A stretch of 64,000 nt of DNA from positions 744,001-808,000 of the forward strand of contig NZ_AP023355.1 in assembly GCF_016865425.1 (NCBI RefSeq), in the 5' to 3' direction. A program made the position numbers and the translations under genes. Source of the stretch: Actinocatenispora thailandica (GTDB lineage Bacteria > Actinomycetota > Actinomycetes > Mycobacteriales > Micromonosporaceae). How positions within the stretch are numbered: the stretch's first letter is position 1; every line of letters begins with the position of its first letter. A model generated the notes under the pieces. That model was not told where the DNA came from. It did no database searches and saw only the letters and a program-made list of their open reading frames with translations. Below are positions 9,523 to 22,102 of the stretch, piece after piece.

Positions 9523-9702
9523 TCAGTCCTCGTCCGGGTCGTCGAGCCGGGCCAGCCAGGTGGCCAGCCGTTCGATCGGAACCTCGAACTCCGGATTGAT
9601 GTCGACGAAGTCGCGCAGCCGGTCGGCCACCCAGTCCAGCGACACGGACTCCTCGCCGCGCCGCTCGGACAGCTCCTCGATGCCGCGATCGGTGAAGTAC
9701 AT
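9523..9702 (-). CDS. DUF6104-like small protein downstream of kgd
   Basis: This 59-residue acidic protein begins MYFTDRGIEELSERRGEE and ends WLARLDDPDED. It matches my memory of the DUF6104 family, which is found in actinomycetes near the oxoglutarate dehydrogenase gene. GGAGG at about 9711-9715 supports the ATG at 9702. It lies 68 bases after the kgd stop on the same strand. A 14-base-pair hairpin sits between them, so it may be expressed partly by readthrough. There is no transmembrane segment or catalytic motif. The function is unknown; a link to oxoglutarate metabolism is only suggested by position. Confidence 0.75.
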   Translation of the reverse strand: MYFTDRGIEELSERRGEESVSLDWVADRLRDFVDINPEFEVPIERLATWLARLDDPDED

Positions 9703-9723
9703 GCTGTCGATCCTCCACGCGAA

Positions 9724-9758
9724 GGCTCCCCGCCACCCGACGGGGGTGGCGGGGAGCC
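9724..9758 (-). terminator. Hairpin after kgd
   Basis: GGCTCCCCGCCACC (9724-9737) and GGTGGCGGGGAGCC (9745-9758) are perfect 14-base complements around a 7-base loop. It lies 12 bases past the kgd stop on the minus strand and before the DUF6104 start, so it should attenuate or end the kgd transcript. Confidence 0.75.
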
Positions 9759-9770
9759 GGCGAACTGTCG

Positions 9771-13550
<3,780 letters not shown>

Positions 13551-13873
13551 GGCCGTTATCGCCTCTTCCGACGTGATTTCTTCTCGGCCGCGAATCGCGC
13601 GGCCGCCACGCTGAACGCCCGGCATTCCAGGCTACGCGCCCGTACCAACGGGTTGGTGTGATGGGACCGACGGTGCAGGCGCTTTGTCCACCGGGGTGGC
13701 GTGTTTCACAGATTGGAAAACGATCGCCGTCACGCGGGAGTTACGTGCCGTGAGTTGCATCGCGGCGGTCTCCTCGCCGGCCCGCCCGGCGCGGTGTCCG
13801 AGCTGCGGTCGATCAGGGGGCATCGGACGGGAAATCGCTTTCGCGCCCGATGCCCCGATCGGGGTACCGGTGG
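13551..13873. other. Intergenic region upstream of kgd
   Basis: The 323-base gap carries the terminator of the ABC transporter pair at its right end (13811-13860). The rest should hold the kgd promoter and leader. A TAGCCT hexamer on the minus strand near 13630 resembles a -10 box, but I see no matching -35. I see no convincing small gene here. Confidence 0.4.
13811..13860 (-). terminator. Stem-loop after the ABC transporter operon
   Basis: GGGGCATCGG (13817-13826) pairs perfectly with CCGATGCCCC (13847-13856). Flanking GATC at both ends extends the stem after a 2-base bulge. It starts 14 bases downstream of the permease stop on the minus strand. Confidence 0.65.
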
Positions 13874-14686
13874 TCAGCTGATGTCGCGGCGGCGGGTGAT
13901 CAGGGTGCCGATCACGGCCGCGAGCACGCCGTAGCCGAGCAGCGTCAGTGCGCCGGCCCACCAGGCGATGCCGCCCGCGCCGGCCGGGGAGGTCATCACC
14001 GACGAGGCGCCGCTGGGCAGCCAGTACGACACCTTGCCCAGCCAGTCCTGGTGGAAGTACGACGCGAGCAGCGCCAGGCCGATCTGGATCACCGTCTGGC
14101 CGACCAGCATCGCGACCAGCCCGACGATCACCGACAGGATCTGGCTGCGCAGCAGCGCGCCGATGCCCAGGCCGAACACCGCCCAGATCGCGAACGCCAG
14201 CCAGTTGAGCCCGATCGACTTGAGCACCGTGCCGTCGCCGAGGAACGTGTCGACGTGCTGGCTGGCCAGGAAGCCCAACCCGGACGGCACCGCGAGCACG
14301 GTGGTGATCAGCGCGATGACCACGCCGACCAGGATCGCCACGATCAGCTTGCCGCCGACCACCCGGGTGCGCTTCGGGGTGGCCAGGAACGTCGCGGTCG
14401 CGGTCTGGTGGAAGAACTCGTTGGTGAAGATCAGGATCCCGAACACCATCGCCAGCAGGGTGCCGAAGTACTGGCCGGAGGTGTAGAGGTTGGCCGCGAT
14501 GCTCGCCTTGTCCACGTGCATGTCCGCGGCGTTGGCGCCGAACGAGTCCGGGTTCAGCTGCACGTAGCTGCCGAGCATGTTGTAGGCGATCGCGATCGCG
14601 GTGAACGCGAGGACGCCGATCAGCATCAGCCACCACAGGCTGGTGCTGCGCACCTTGAGCAGCTCGCTGCGAATGATCCGGTTCAT
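13874..14686 (-). CDS. ABC-2 type transporter permease
   Basis: The 270-residue membrane protein has about six hydrophobic helices (for example WWLMLIGVLAFTAIAIAY near the N-terminus, LIVAILVGVVIALITTVLAV mid-protein and LTLLGYGVLAAVIGTLI at the end). It resembles ABC-2 permeases of export systems. The ATG at 14686 overlaps the stop of the ATPase gene by four bases (ATGA), so the pair is translationally coupled. The cytoplasmic segment NEFFHQTATATFLATPKRTR is typical of this permease group. The cargo is unknown; lipid, peptide or drug export is possible. Confidence 0.85.
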   Translation of the reverse strand: MNRIIRSELLKVRSTSLWWLMLIGVLAFTAIAIAYNMLGSYVQLNPDSFGANAADMHVDKASIAANLYTSGQYFGTLLAMVFGILIFTNEFFHQTATATFLATPKRTRVVGGKLIVAILVGVVIALITTVLAVPSGLGFLASQHVDTFLGDGTVLKSIGLNWLAFAIWAVFGLGIGALLRSQILSVIVGLVAMLVGQTVIQIGLALLASYFHQDWLGKVSYWLPSGASSVMTSPAGAGGIAWWAGALTLLGYGVLAAVIGTLITRRRDIS

Positions 14687-15591
14687 CGGATGCCCGCCTT
14701 CCCGCTGGTCAGTTCCAGGAAGATGCGCTCCAGGTCGGCGCGCTGCGGGGACAGCTCGTGCAGCTCGACCCCGGCGACCAGCGCGGCGTGCCCGACCGCG
14801 GCGGCCGGAACGCCGGTGACCAGCAGCGCGCCGTCCTCCTCGGTCTGCACGGCGGTGTCCGGCGCCTTCAGCTCGGCGAGCAGCTTCTGCGGCTCCGGGG
14901 TACGCACCCGAACCCGCTGCATGCCGTCGGCGTCGGTGAGCTCGCTCACCGGGCCCTGCCGGATCAGCTGGCCGGCCGCGATGATCACCACGTCGTCGGC
15001 GAACAGCTGCACCTCGGACAGCAGGTGGCTGGAGACCAGCACGGTGCGGCCCTGCTTGGCGAAGCCGGACAGCAGGTCCCGCATCCACCGGATGCCCTCC
15101 GGGTCCAGCCCGTTGGCCGGCTCGTCGAAGATCAGCACGGTCGGGTCACCGAGCATCCCGGCGGCGATGCCGAGCCGCTGCTTCATGCCCAGCGAGTAGC
15201 CCTTGACCTTGCGCTTGGCGGCCGGGGTCAGCCCGACCATCTCCAGCGCCTCGTCGGCGCGCTGGCCGGGCAGGCCGCCGGCGGCGCAGAGCACCCGCAG
15301 GTGGTCCCGGCCGGTCCGGCCCTTGTGAAAGCTCGCCGCCTCCAACCCGGCGCCGACGACCCGCAGCGGGTCGGGCAGGTCGACGTAGCGCTGGCCACCG
15401 ATGGTGGCGTGGCCCGCGGTCGGCGCCACCAGGCCGAGCAGCATGCGCAGCGTGGTGGTCTTGCCGGCCCCGTTGGGGCCGAGGAACCCGGTCACCCGAC
15501 CGGGTTCCACCGTGAACGAGAGATTGTCGACGGCTCTGACCCGACGAAACTGTTTCGTCAGGCCGGAGACGACGATCTGGCCGTCAGCCAT
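14683..15591 (-). CDS. ABC transporter ATP-binding protein
   Basis: The 302-residue ATPase energises the permease encoded immediately downstream. Walker A is GPNGAGKTT (about residues 39-47), the signature loop is YSLGMKQRLGIAAG, and Walker B is VLIFDEPANGLDPEG, followed by the H-loop region LVSSHLLSEV. The C-terminal 80 residues form the usual accessory domain of ABC-2 exporters. The ATG lies downstream of GGGGAGG, with somewhat long spacing. The ATPase-permease order and the overlap argue for a two-gene exporter. No adjacent regulator or substrate gene gives away its cargo. Confidence 0.9.
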   Translation of the reverse strand: MADGQIVVSGLTKQFRRVRAVDNLSFTVEPGRVTGFLGPNGAGKTTTLRMLLGLVAPTAGHATIGGQRYVDLPDPLRVVGAGLEAASFHKGRTGRDHLRVLCAAGGLPGQRADEALEMVGLTPAAKRKVKGYSLGMKQRLGIAAGMLGDPTVLIFDEPANGLDPEGIRWMRDLLSGFAKQGRTVLVSSHLLSEVQLFADDVVIIAAGQLIRQGPVSELTDADGMQRVRVRTPEPQKLLAELKAPDTAVQTEEDGALLVTGVPAAAVGHAALVAGVELHELSPQRADLERIFLELTSGKAGIR

Positions 15592-15753
15592 GAAAACGCG
15601 AGCCTCCCCAGCAGGCGTGCACGCGCCGCGTCGCGGCGGCGCTGGGCGATAAGGAACACCGAGTGTTACATGTGCCGGCCAGCCGCGCTGGCTGGCACAC
15701 CCCGGCCGGCCCGCCCGGGTACCGGCCGACCGCTGCCGGGGCCGGCTTCCCGG

Positions 15754-16872
15754 TCAGGCGGTGAGCAGGGTACGGACCTGGCCGGCGATCTCGGCGTCCT
15801 CCCGCGCGGTGACCACCGCGGTGCGTACCGGTGCGCCGGCGGCGGAGATGTCCGCGTCACCCTGCGCGCCTTCGTTGCGGGCCGCGTCGAGCGCCACGCC
15901 GAGGAAGCCGAGCCCGCCGGCCGCGCCGGCCCGTACCGCGCCGGCGTGCTCGCCGATGCCGCCGGTGAACGCGAGCACGTCCAGGCCGCCCAGGGCGGCG
16001 GTCATCGCGGCGATCCCGGCCCGCAGCCGGTGCAGGTACACGTCGAGGGCGCGGCGGGCGGCCCGGCTGCCGGCGGCGCGGGCGGCGAGCACCTCGCGCA
16101 TGTCGCCGGTACCGGCCAGGGCGAGCAGCCCGGACCGCTGCTCCAGGTCCCGGCCGATCTCGTCGACGGCCAGGCCGGTGTTGGCGGCGAGCCAGGTGAT
16201 CAGCCCGGGGTCGACGGTGCCGGACCGGGTGCTCATCACGACGCCCTCCAGCGGGGTGAAGCCCATCGTGGTGTCCATCGAGCGACCGCCGGCGACCGCG
16301 CACAGCGACGCGCCGGAGCCGAGGTGGCAGCTGACCACCCGGGCGGTGGCCGGGTCGTGGCCGGTCAGCTCGGCGGCCCGGCGCGCGGCGTAGCGGTGCG
16401 ACAGGCCGTGGAACCCGTACCGGCGCACCGCGTGGCGTTCCCGCCACTCCGCCGGTACCGGATAGGTCGCGGCGGCGGCCGGCAGGTCGGCGTGGAACGC
16501 GGTGTCGAAGCAGGCCACCGCGGGGGTGTCGGGCAGCAGCTCGGTGACCGCGCGGATGCCGGCGAGGCCCGCGTCCTGGTGCAGCGGCGCCAGGTCGCGC
16601 AGCGCGGCGATGTCGGCGCGGACCTGGTCGTCGATGCGGACCGGGCCGCGGAACTCGCGCCCGCCGTGCACCACCCGGTGCCCGACCGCGTCCGGGGTAC
16701 CCAGCCGGGTCAGCGCCTGGCGCAGCGTCGCGACGGCGAACTCGCCGGCCACGGCCGGCAGATCGACGCTGCCGACGACGGAGAAGCCGTCGTCGTCGCC
16801 GCCGGCGGTGGCGCCGTCGAGCAGCCGTACCTTCACGCTCGACGAGCCGGCGTTGACGACCAGCACCCGCAT
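15754..16872 (-). CDS. ackA: Acetate kinase
   Basis: The 372-residue enzyme interconverts acetyl phosphate plus ADP and acetate plus ATP. Family marks are the N-terminal phosphate loop VNAGSSSVK, the block FDTAFHADLPAAAATYPVP, GFHGLSHRYAARRAAEL, the adenosine-site region CHLGSGASLCAV, and the C-terminal GGIGEHAGAVR. The start ATG is one base after the phosphoketolase stop, so the two genes form a unit. The kinase would draw ATP from the acetyl phosphate made by the phosphoketolase. It is somewhat shorter than typical bacterial AckA (about 400) but no key motif is missing. Confidence 0.95.
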   Translation of the reverse strand: MRVLVVNAGSSSVKVRLLDGATAGGDDDGFSVVGSVDLPAVAGEFAVATLRQALTRLGTPDAVGHRVVHGGREFRGPVRIDDQVRADIAALRDLAPLHQDAGLAGIRAVTELLPDTPAVACFDTAFHADLPAAAATYPVPAEWRERHAVRRYGFHGLSHRYAARRAAELTGHDPATARVVSCHLGSGASLCAVAGGRSMDTTMGFTPLEGVVMSTRSGTVDPGLITWLAANTGLAVDEIGRDLEQRSGLLALAGTGDMREVLAARAAGSRAARRALDVYLHRLRAGIAAMTAALGGLDVLAFTGGIGEHAGAVRAGAAGGLGFLGVALDAARNEGAQGDADISAAGAPVRTAVVTAREDAEIAGQVRTLLTA

Positions 16873-16873
16873 C

Positions 16874-19243
16874 TCAGTACGGCCAGGTCCACTCGCTGAT
16901 CGCCGGGTCGTCCGCGCCGTGCTCGCGGGTGTACGCGCGGGCGGCGAGCCGGGCGTCGGCCATCTGCTGGCGGAGTCCGGCGGCCCGGCTGCGCAGCGCC
17001 GGTACCCGGTCGATCACGTCCATCACCAGGTGGAACCGGTCCAGGTCGTTGAGCATCACCATGTCGAACGGGGTGGTCGTGGTGCCGTTCTCCTTGTACC
17101 CGCGCACGTGCAGGTTGCCGTGGTTGTTGCGGCGGTAGGTCAGCCGGTGGATCAGCCACGGGTAGCCGTGGTAGGCGAGGATGACGGGCTTGTCCGGGGT
17201 GAACAGCGCGTCGAACTCGGTGTCGGACAGCCCGTGCGGGTGCTCGTGCTCGTCCTGCAGCCGCATCAGGTCGACCACGTTGACCACCCGTACCGCGAGG
17301 TCCGGCAGGTGTTCGCGGAGCAGCGCCGCCGCGGCGAGCGTCTCCAGGGTGGGCACGTCGCCGCAGCAGGCGAGCACCACGTCGGGGTCGCCGGCGTCGG
17401 TGGACGCCCACTCCCAGATCCCGACGCCGCGGGTGCAGTGCGCGATGGCCTCGTCCATGGTCAGGAACTGCAGCTGCGGCTGCTTGCCGGCGACCACGAC
17501 GTTGACGTAGTGCCGGGACCGCAGGCAGTGGTCCATCGTGGACAGCAGGGTGTTCGCGTCCGGCGGCAGGTAGACCCGGATGATCTCGGCCTTCTTGTTG
17601 ACCACGTGGTCGATGAAGCCGGGGTCCTGGTGCGAGAAGCCGTTGTGGTCCTGCCGCCACACATGGCTGGACAGCAGGTAGTTCAGCGATGAGACGGGCC
17701 GCCGCCACGGGATCGACAGCGTGGTCTTGAGCCACTTCGCGTGCTGGTTGAACATCGAGTCGACGATGTGGATGAACGCCTCGTAGCAGTCGAACAGCCC
17801 GTGCCGACCGGTCAGCAGGTAGCCCTCCAGGAAGCCCTGGCACTGGTGCTCGCTGAGCACCTCGACGACCCGGCCGTCCGGCCCGAGCCGGTCGTCGCTC
17901 GGATACAGCGTGGCCTGCCAGTTCTTGTCGGTGGTCTCGTACACCGCGGACAGCCGGTTGGAGGCCGTCTCGTCCGGGCCGAACAACCGGAAGTTGGTCG
18001 GGTTCGCGGCGATCACGTCGCGCAGCCAGCCGCCGAGCACCCGGGTGGACTCGACCGTGGTGGTGGCCGGCGACGGTACCGCGACCGCGTGGTCCCGGAA
18101 GTCCGGCAGCCGCAGCTCCCGCAGCAGCAGGCCGCCGTTGGCGTGCGGGCTGGCGCTCATCCGGAGCTGACCCCGCGGCGCCAGCCCGGCGATCTCGGTC
18201 GCCAGCCGGCCGTCGTCGTCGAACAGTTCCTCCGGCCGGTACGACAGCAGCCAGTCCTCCAGCTGCTGCCGGTGCTGCTGGTTGGTGCGGGCGTTCGGGA
18301 TCGGCACCTGGTGCGCCCGGTACGACCCCTCCACCTGCTTGCCGTCCACCTCGACCGGGCCGGTCCAGCCCTTCGGGGTGCGCAGCACGATCATCGGCCA
18401 GGCCGGCCGTTCGATGCCGGCGCCGGTCCGGGCGTCGTGCCGGATGGTGGCGATCTCGTCGAACACCACGTCCAGCGTCGCGGCCATCAGCTGGTGCATC
18501 GTCGCCGGGTCGTCCCCGTCCACCAGGTGCGGGTGCCAGCCGTACCCGTTGAGCAGCGCGACGAGTTCGTGGTCCGGGATCCGGGCCAGGATCGTCGGGT
18601 TGTCGATCTTGTACCCGTTGAGGTGCAGGATCGGCAGCACCGCCCCGTCGGTGGCCGGGTTGAGGAACTTGTTGCCGTGCCACCCGGTGGCGAGCGGCCC
18701 GGTCTCCGCCTCCCCGTCGCCGACCACCGCCGCCACCACCAGGTCGGGGTTGTCGAACGCGGCGCCGTGCGCGTGGGAGAGCACGTAGCCGAGTTCGCCG
18801 CCCTCGTGGATCGACCCCGGTACCTCCGGGGCGGCGTGGCTGGGAATCCCACCCGGGAACGAGAACTGCCGGAACAGCGTCGCCAGGCCCGCGGTGTCCC
18901 GGCCGATGTGCGGCAGCAGCTCCGAGTAGGTGCCCTCCAGGTACGACTGGGCGACCACGGCCGGGCCGCCGTGCCCCGGGCCGCACAGGAAGATCATCTT
19001 CGCCTCGCGCTCGCGGATGATCCGGTTCAGGTGCGTGTAGCAGAAGTTCAGCCCGGGCGTCGTACCCCAGTGCCCGAGCAGCCGTGGCTTGACGTGCTCG
19101 GCCGCGAGCGGCTCGCGCAGCAGCGGGTTCGCCATCAGGTAGATCTGCCCGACGGCGAGGTAGTTCGACGCCCGCCAGTAGGCGTCCAGTCCGGCCAGTT
19201 CGGACTCGTCCAGCGGTCCGTTCCGGGTCTCCACCGCCGTCAC
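16874..19243 (-). CDS. xfp: Xylulose-5-phosphate/fructose-6-phosphate phosphoketolase
   Basis: The 789-residue thiamine-diphosphate enzyme cleaves xylulose 5-phosphate, and possibly fructose 6-phosphate, with phosphate to give acetyl phosphate. Signatures are [20 protein letters not shown], the GPGHGGPA block, [20 protein letters not shown], and the C-terminal [20 protein letters not shown]. The length equals the usual 790-800. The GTG at 19243 follows GGGGAGG with a short spacer; longer open frame upstream is non-coding in character. With ackA directly downstream it forms a phosphoketolase-acetate kinase shunt that bypasses lower glycolysis for ATP and acetyl units. Confidence 0.95.
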   Translation of the reverse strand: MTAVETRNGPLDESELAGLDAYWRASNYLAVGQIYLMANPLLREPLAAEHVKPRLLGHWGTTPGLNFCYTHLNRIIREREAKMIFLCGPGHGGPAVVAQSYLEGTYSELLPHIGRDTAGLATLFRQFSFPGGIPSHAAPEVPGSIHEGGELGYVLSHAHGAAFDNPDLVVAAVVGDGEAETGPLATGWHGNKFLNPATDGAVLPILHLNGYKIDNPTILARIPDHELVALLNGYGWHPHLVDGDDPATMHQLMAATLDVVFDEIATIRHDARTGAGIERPAWPMIVLRTPKGWTGPVEVDGKQVEGSYRAHQVPIPNARTNQQHRQQLEDWLLSYRPEELFDDDGRLATEIAGLAPRGQLRMSASPHANGGLLLRELRLPDFRDHAVAVPSPATTTVESTRVLGGWLRDVIAANPTNFRLFGPDETASNRLSAVYETTDKNWQATLYPSDDRLGPDGRVVEVLSEHQCQGFLEGYLLTGRHGLFDCYEAFIHIVDSMFNQHAKWLKTTLSIPWRRPVSSLNYLLSSHVWRQDHNGFSHQDPGFIDHVVNKKAEIIRVYLPPDANTLLSTMDHCLRSRHYVNVVVAGKQPQLQFLTMDEAIAHCTRGVGIWEWASTDAGDPDVVLACCGDVPTLETLAAAALLREHLPDLAVRVVNVVDLMRLQDEHEHPHGLSDTEFDALFTPDKPVILAYHGYPWLIHRLTYRRNNHGNLHVRGYKENGTTTTPFDMVMLNDLDRFHLVMDVIDRVPALRSRAAGLRQQMADARLAARAYTREHGADDPAISEWTWPY

Positions 19244-19302
19244 CGTGACCTCCCCGGCCCGATCGATCGAACGTACACGCCACCAGACTCCTGGAAGCGA
19301 CA

Positions 19303-20094
19303 CTAGGAGATGGACCGGGCGCGCGCGGCGGGTTCGGCGACAACCACCGCCGCGGCCAGCTCCGCCCACGCCGCGGCGGGTACCGCACCGGCCAGCACCG
19401 GCGGCGCGATCCCGGTACTGCGGGCCAGCCGGTGCGCCCGGCCACCCGGCACGTGCGCGGCCAGCACCGCGGTCAGCGGTGCGGCCGGCCGGCGGTACGC
19501 GTCGGCCAGCAGTGCGCGCAGCACCGGCAGCGTCCGCCGGTCCAGCTCGCGCGGCCGGACCACCAGGTGCGCGGCAGCCACCCGGGGTGCCGGCGAGAAC
19601 GCGGCGGGCGGCACCCGCCGGGCGATGCGCAGCTGGTACCGGGCGGCCCAGCCGGCGGTCTCCGCGTCCCGCGGTACCGGCCGGGTCAGCCGGCGGGCGA
19701 ACCCCCACTCGACCAGCAGGTCGGCGCCGCGCAGCCGCAAGCCGGGGTCGCCGAGCAGCCGGCGCAGCGTCGCCGTACCGGTGGCGAACGGCAGGTTCGC
19801 CACCACCGCGAACGGGCGCCGCGGCAGCCGGACCCGGCGCAGGTCGTCCTGGACGACGGTGACCGGTCGGTGCGCGAACCGGCGCCGCAGCCGCGCCGCG
19901 AACGCCGCGTCCCGCTCCACCGCCACCACCCGCGCGCCGGTACCGGCCAGCGCCGCGGTCAGCACGCCGGGGCCGGCCCCGAGTTCGAGGACGAGATCAC
20001 CGGCGTCCGGCCGGGCCGACCGCAGCAGGCCGGCGATGACGGTCCGGTCGCGCAGGAAGTGCACGCCGGACGGGTTGACTGCAGGTACACGCAT
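19303..20094 (-). CDS. Erm-family rRNA adenine N6-methyltransferase
   Basis: The 263-residue protein is an S-adenosylmethionine-dependent rRNA adenine methyltransferase of the Erm/KsgA family, probably acting on 23S rRNA A2058 and giving macrolide-type resistance. Motif I is [17 protein letters not shown] (about 34-50), motif II is VVAVERD, and the catalytic motif IV is [15 protein letters not shown]. Its N-terminus [16 protein letters not shown] fits actinomycete chromosomal Erm proteins. ATG 20094 is chosen because GGGAG lies eight bases before it. That site overlaps the 3' arm of a 7-base-pair hairpin (20104-20123), which suggests translational attenuation. A KsgA-like housekeeping dimethylase is less likely given the short basic C-terminal domain. 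Confidence 0.82.
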   Translation of the reverse strand: MRVPAVNPSGVHFLRDRTVIAGLLRSARPDAGDLVLELGAGPGVLTAALAGTGARVVAVERDAAFAARLRRRFAHRPVTVVQDDLRRVRLPRRPFAVVANLPFATGTATLRRLLGDPGLRLRGADLLVEWGFARRLTRPVPRDAETAGWAARYQLRIARRVPPAAFSPAPRVAAAHLVVRPRELDRRTLPVLRALLADAYRRPAAPLTAVLAAHVPGGRAHRLARSTGIAPPVLAGAVPAAAWAELAAAVVVAEPAARARSIS

Positions 20095-20419
20095 GCGGGT
20101 ACTCCCGGGATCAGGGTCCCGGGCGTGCCGCAGCGGCAGGCAGCCGACGGTGTCAGGAAAGGGAACCACGCACGGCCACGCACGGGACGGTGTCGATCGA
20201 CAACCGCTGTCGAGCGCGGCGAAACGGCTCGCCGGCCGGCACGGGTCCGCGGTGCGGACCGGCGCCCGGGCCGGGGTTCGGGTCAGGCCGCGCTCAGTGC
20301 TGGCGCAGCCGCGTGGAACAGGCTCCCATGCGCGGCATGTTACCGGCGGCGGCCCAGCGACCGCATCCGATTTCGGTGCCGCCGAGGTGCCGGGTCGGTG
20401 GGCGCGGTCGCGGCGGCCG
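20095..20419. other. Erm leader region with no clear gene
   Basis: The 325-base gap separates the oxidoreductase stop from the Erm start. It contains the hairpin at 20104-20123, a second small stem GGTCCGC/GCGGACC (20244-20260) and a possible 8-codon leader frame on the minus strand at 20153-20179 (GTG start, TGA stop) that has no good ribosome binding site. I see no other coding signal. Confidence 0.4.
20104..20123 (-). promoter_or_regulatory. Attenuator-like hairpin covering the Erm ribosome binding site
   Basis: On the minus strand CCCGGGA and TCCCGGG pair perfectly around CCCTGA. The 3' arm includes the first bases of the GGGAG ribosome binding site of the Erm gene, whose ATG follows ten bases later. 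Erm genes are often controlled by such a structure together with a translated leader. Confidence 0.6.
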
Positions 20420-21964
20420 TCAGCGCAGGTCGGCGAGTAGTGCCTGGCTGGCGTTGTGGCCGGCGCAGCCGATCACCGAGCCGGCCGGGAAGCAACCGGC
20501 GGCACCGGCGTACACACCGTCCACCCCGGTGCGGTACGGCATCCGGTCGGTGAAGCTGATCGCGTTGTCGACGTGGAAGATGTTCCCGTTGGTGATCCCG
20601 AAGTGCGCCTCGATGTCCGGCGGGGCCAGCGCGTACACGTCGTCGACCAGCTCGCCGACGCCCGGCGCGTAGCCGTCCACGAACTCCAGCAGCCGGCGCA
20701 CGTAGCCGGCCTTCTCGGTGGCCCAGTCGGAGCCGGCCGGAGTGTGCGGCACCCCCTGGACGAACAGGGCCGAGGAGTGCCGGCCCGCGTCGTCGCCGAG
20801 CGACGGGTCGAGGGTGGAGTGCAGGTACCACTCGACCGGCGGCAGCGGATCGAGCCGGCCGGCGGCGGCGGCGTCGAACCCGGCCCGTACCGCGGTGAGC
20901 ACCGAGCCGTCCGCCGCCGGTTCGGGCAGCAGGTGCACGGTGGTGCCGTGCTGGCCGCGCGGCTGCGGCAGCGCGGCGAACCGCGGCAGGTCGGACAGCG
21001 CCAGGTTGACCTTCATGGTCTGGCCGCCGGACCGGCGGGCGTAGCCGTCGACCCGCTCCCGCAGCGCCGGCGGGCAGGCCGCGCCGAGCAGCGCCGGCAG
21101 CCGGTACGGGTCGGTCGCCACCAGCACCGCGCTCGCCGCGTACTCCTCCTCGCCGGCACGCACGCCGGTGACGGCGCCACCGGTGGTGGTGATCTCGTCG
21201 ACGGTCACCCCGGTACGGATGGTGGCGCCGGCCGCGGTCGCGGCCCGCGCGAGGGTCTGGGTGACGGTGCCCATGCCGCCGCGGACCACCATCCAGGTGC
21301 CGTCCGCGCCGGGCAGCCGGCACATGTTGTGCACCAGCATGTTGTGGCCGCTGCCGGGGGTCCACGGTGAGCCGGTCAGCCCCGGCATCCCGTCGGTGAT
21401 CGCGTACATCGCGACGACCTGCTCGGAGGCGAACCCGAACCGGGACAGGTAGTCGATCGCCGACCCGCGGACCAGTTCGACGAACGTGTCCCGCAGCTCC
21501 GGGCGGATGTGGCGCTCGGCGGTCTGCTCCACCGGCAGCGGCTCGGCCAGCCAGGCCGGCGCCAGGTCGTTCGCCAGCGCGGACAGCTCCGCCCGCAGCG
21601 CCTCGTCGGCCCGCGCGTCCGCCTCGGTGAAGAACTCCGCGAACTGCCGGCGGGCGTCGGCCCGGTCGCCGCCGAGCAGCAGGTACCGCCCGTCCCGCGC
21701 GGGCAGGAAGTAGTGCGGATCGCGCCGCACCAGCGGCAGCTCGACGCCGAGCGTGGCGATCAGCTCCGGCGGCATCAGCCCCAGCAGGTACGCCCCGGAG
21801 GAGACCCGGACCCCGGGGGTCCTGCCGAACGGGGCCTCGGTGCGGCAGGCCCCGCCGACGACCTCGGCCCGTTCCAGCACCTGCACCGCGAGGCCGGCGC
21901 GGGCCAGCAGGGTCGCCGCGACCAGCCCGTTGTGGCCGGCACCGACCACGATCACATCCGCCAT
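20420..21964 (-). CDS. FAD-dependent oxidoreductase of the phytoene desaturase/PYROXD2-like family
   Basis: The 514-residue protein opens with an FAD dinucleotide fold, VVGAGHNGLVAATLLARAGL then VLERAEVVGGACRTE (residues 4-45). It ends with the family's FAD-contacting C-terminus YAGAAGCFPAGSVIGCAGHNA. It matches the NAD(P)/FAD-dependent oxidoreductases annotated as phytoene-desaturase-like in actinomycetes. No carotenoid synthase or other crt gene is nearby, so a role in carotenoid formation is not supported. No strong ribosome binding site precedes the ATG. It lies upstream of the Erm gene on the same strand, but the 325-base leader argues against simple co-translation. Confidence 0.85.
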   Translation of the reverse strand: MADVIVVGAGHNGLVAATLLARAGLAVQVLERAEVVGGACRTEAPFGRTPGVRVSSGAYLLGLMPPELIATLGVELPLVRRDPHYFLPARDGRYLLLGGDRADARRQFAEFFTEADARADEALRAELSALANDLAPAWLAEPLPVEQTAERHIRPELRDTFVELVRGSAIDYLSRFGFASEQVVAMYAITDGMPGLTGSPWTPGSGHNMLVHNMCRLPGADGTWMVVRGGMGTVTQTLARAATAAGATIRTGVTVDEITTTGGAVTGVRAGEEEYAASAVLVATDPYRLPALLGAACPPALRERVDGYARRSGGQTMKVNLALSDLPRFAALPQPRGQHGTTVHLLPEPAADGSVLTAVRAGFDAAAAGRLDPLPPVEWYLHSTLDPSLGDDAGRHSSALFVQGVPHTPAGSDWATEKAGYVRRLLEFVDGYAPGVGELVDDVYALAPPDIEAHFGITNGNIFHVDNAISFTDRMPYRTGVDGVYAGAAGCFPAGSVIGCAGHNASQALLADLR

Positions 21965-22102
21965 GCCGACTGCGTACCACGTCGCGGGTCGCCGCGCAGC
22001 CCGCTCGGCCCGCGGCGCAACCGGCCCGGCGCACCGGCCAGCTCGGTCGGCGTGGACCCCGCCTGACGGCCAGCCAGCGCGCGGGGCCGGCGGCGGTGGG
22101 TG

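Noticed and set aside
20420-21964. Carotenoid biosynthesis gene cluster
   Set aside because: Only one phytoene-desaturase-like oxidoreductase is present; no phytoene synthase, cyclase or prenyl transferase lies nearby.
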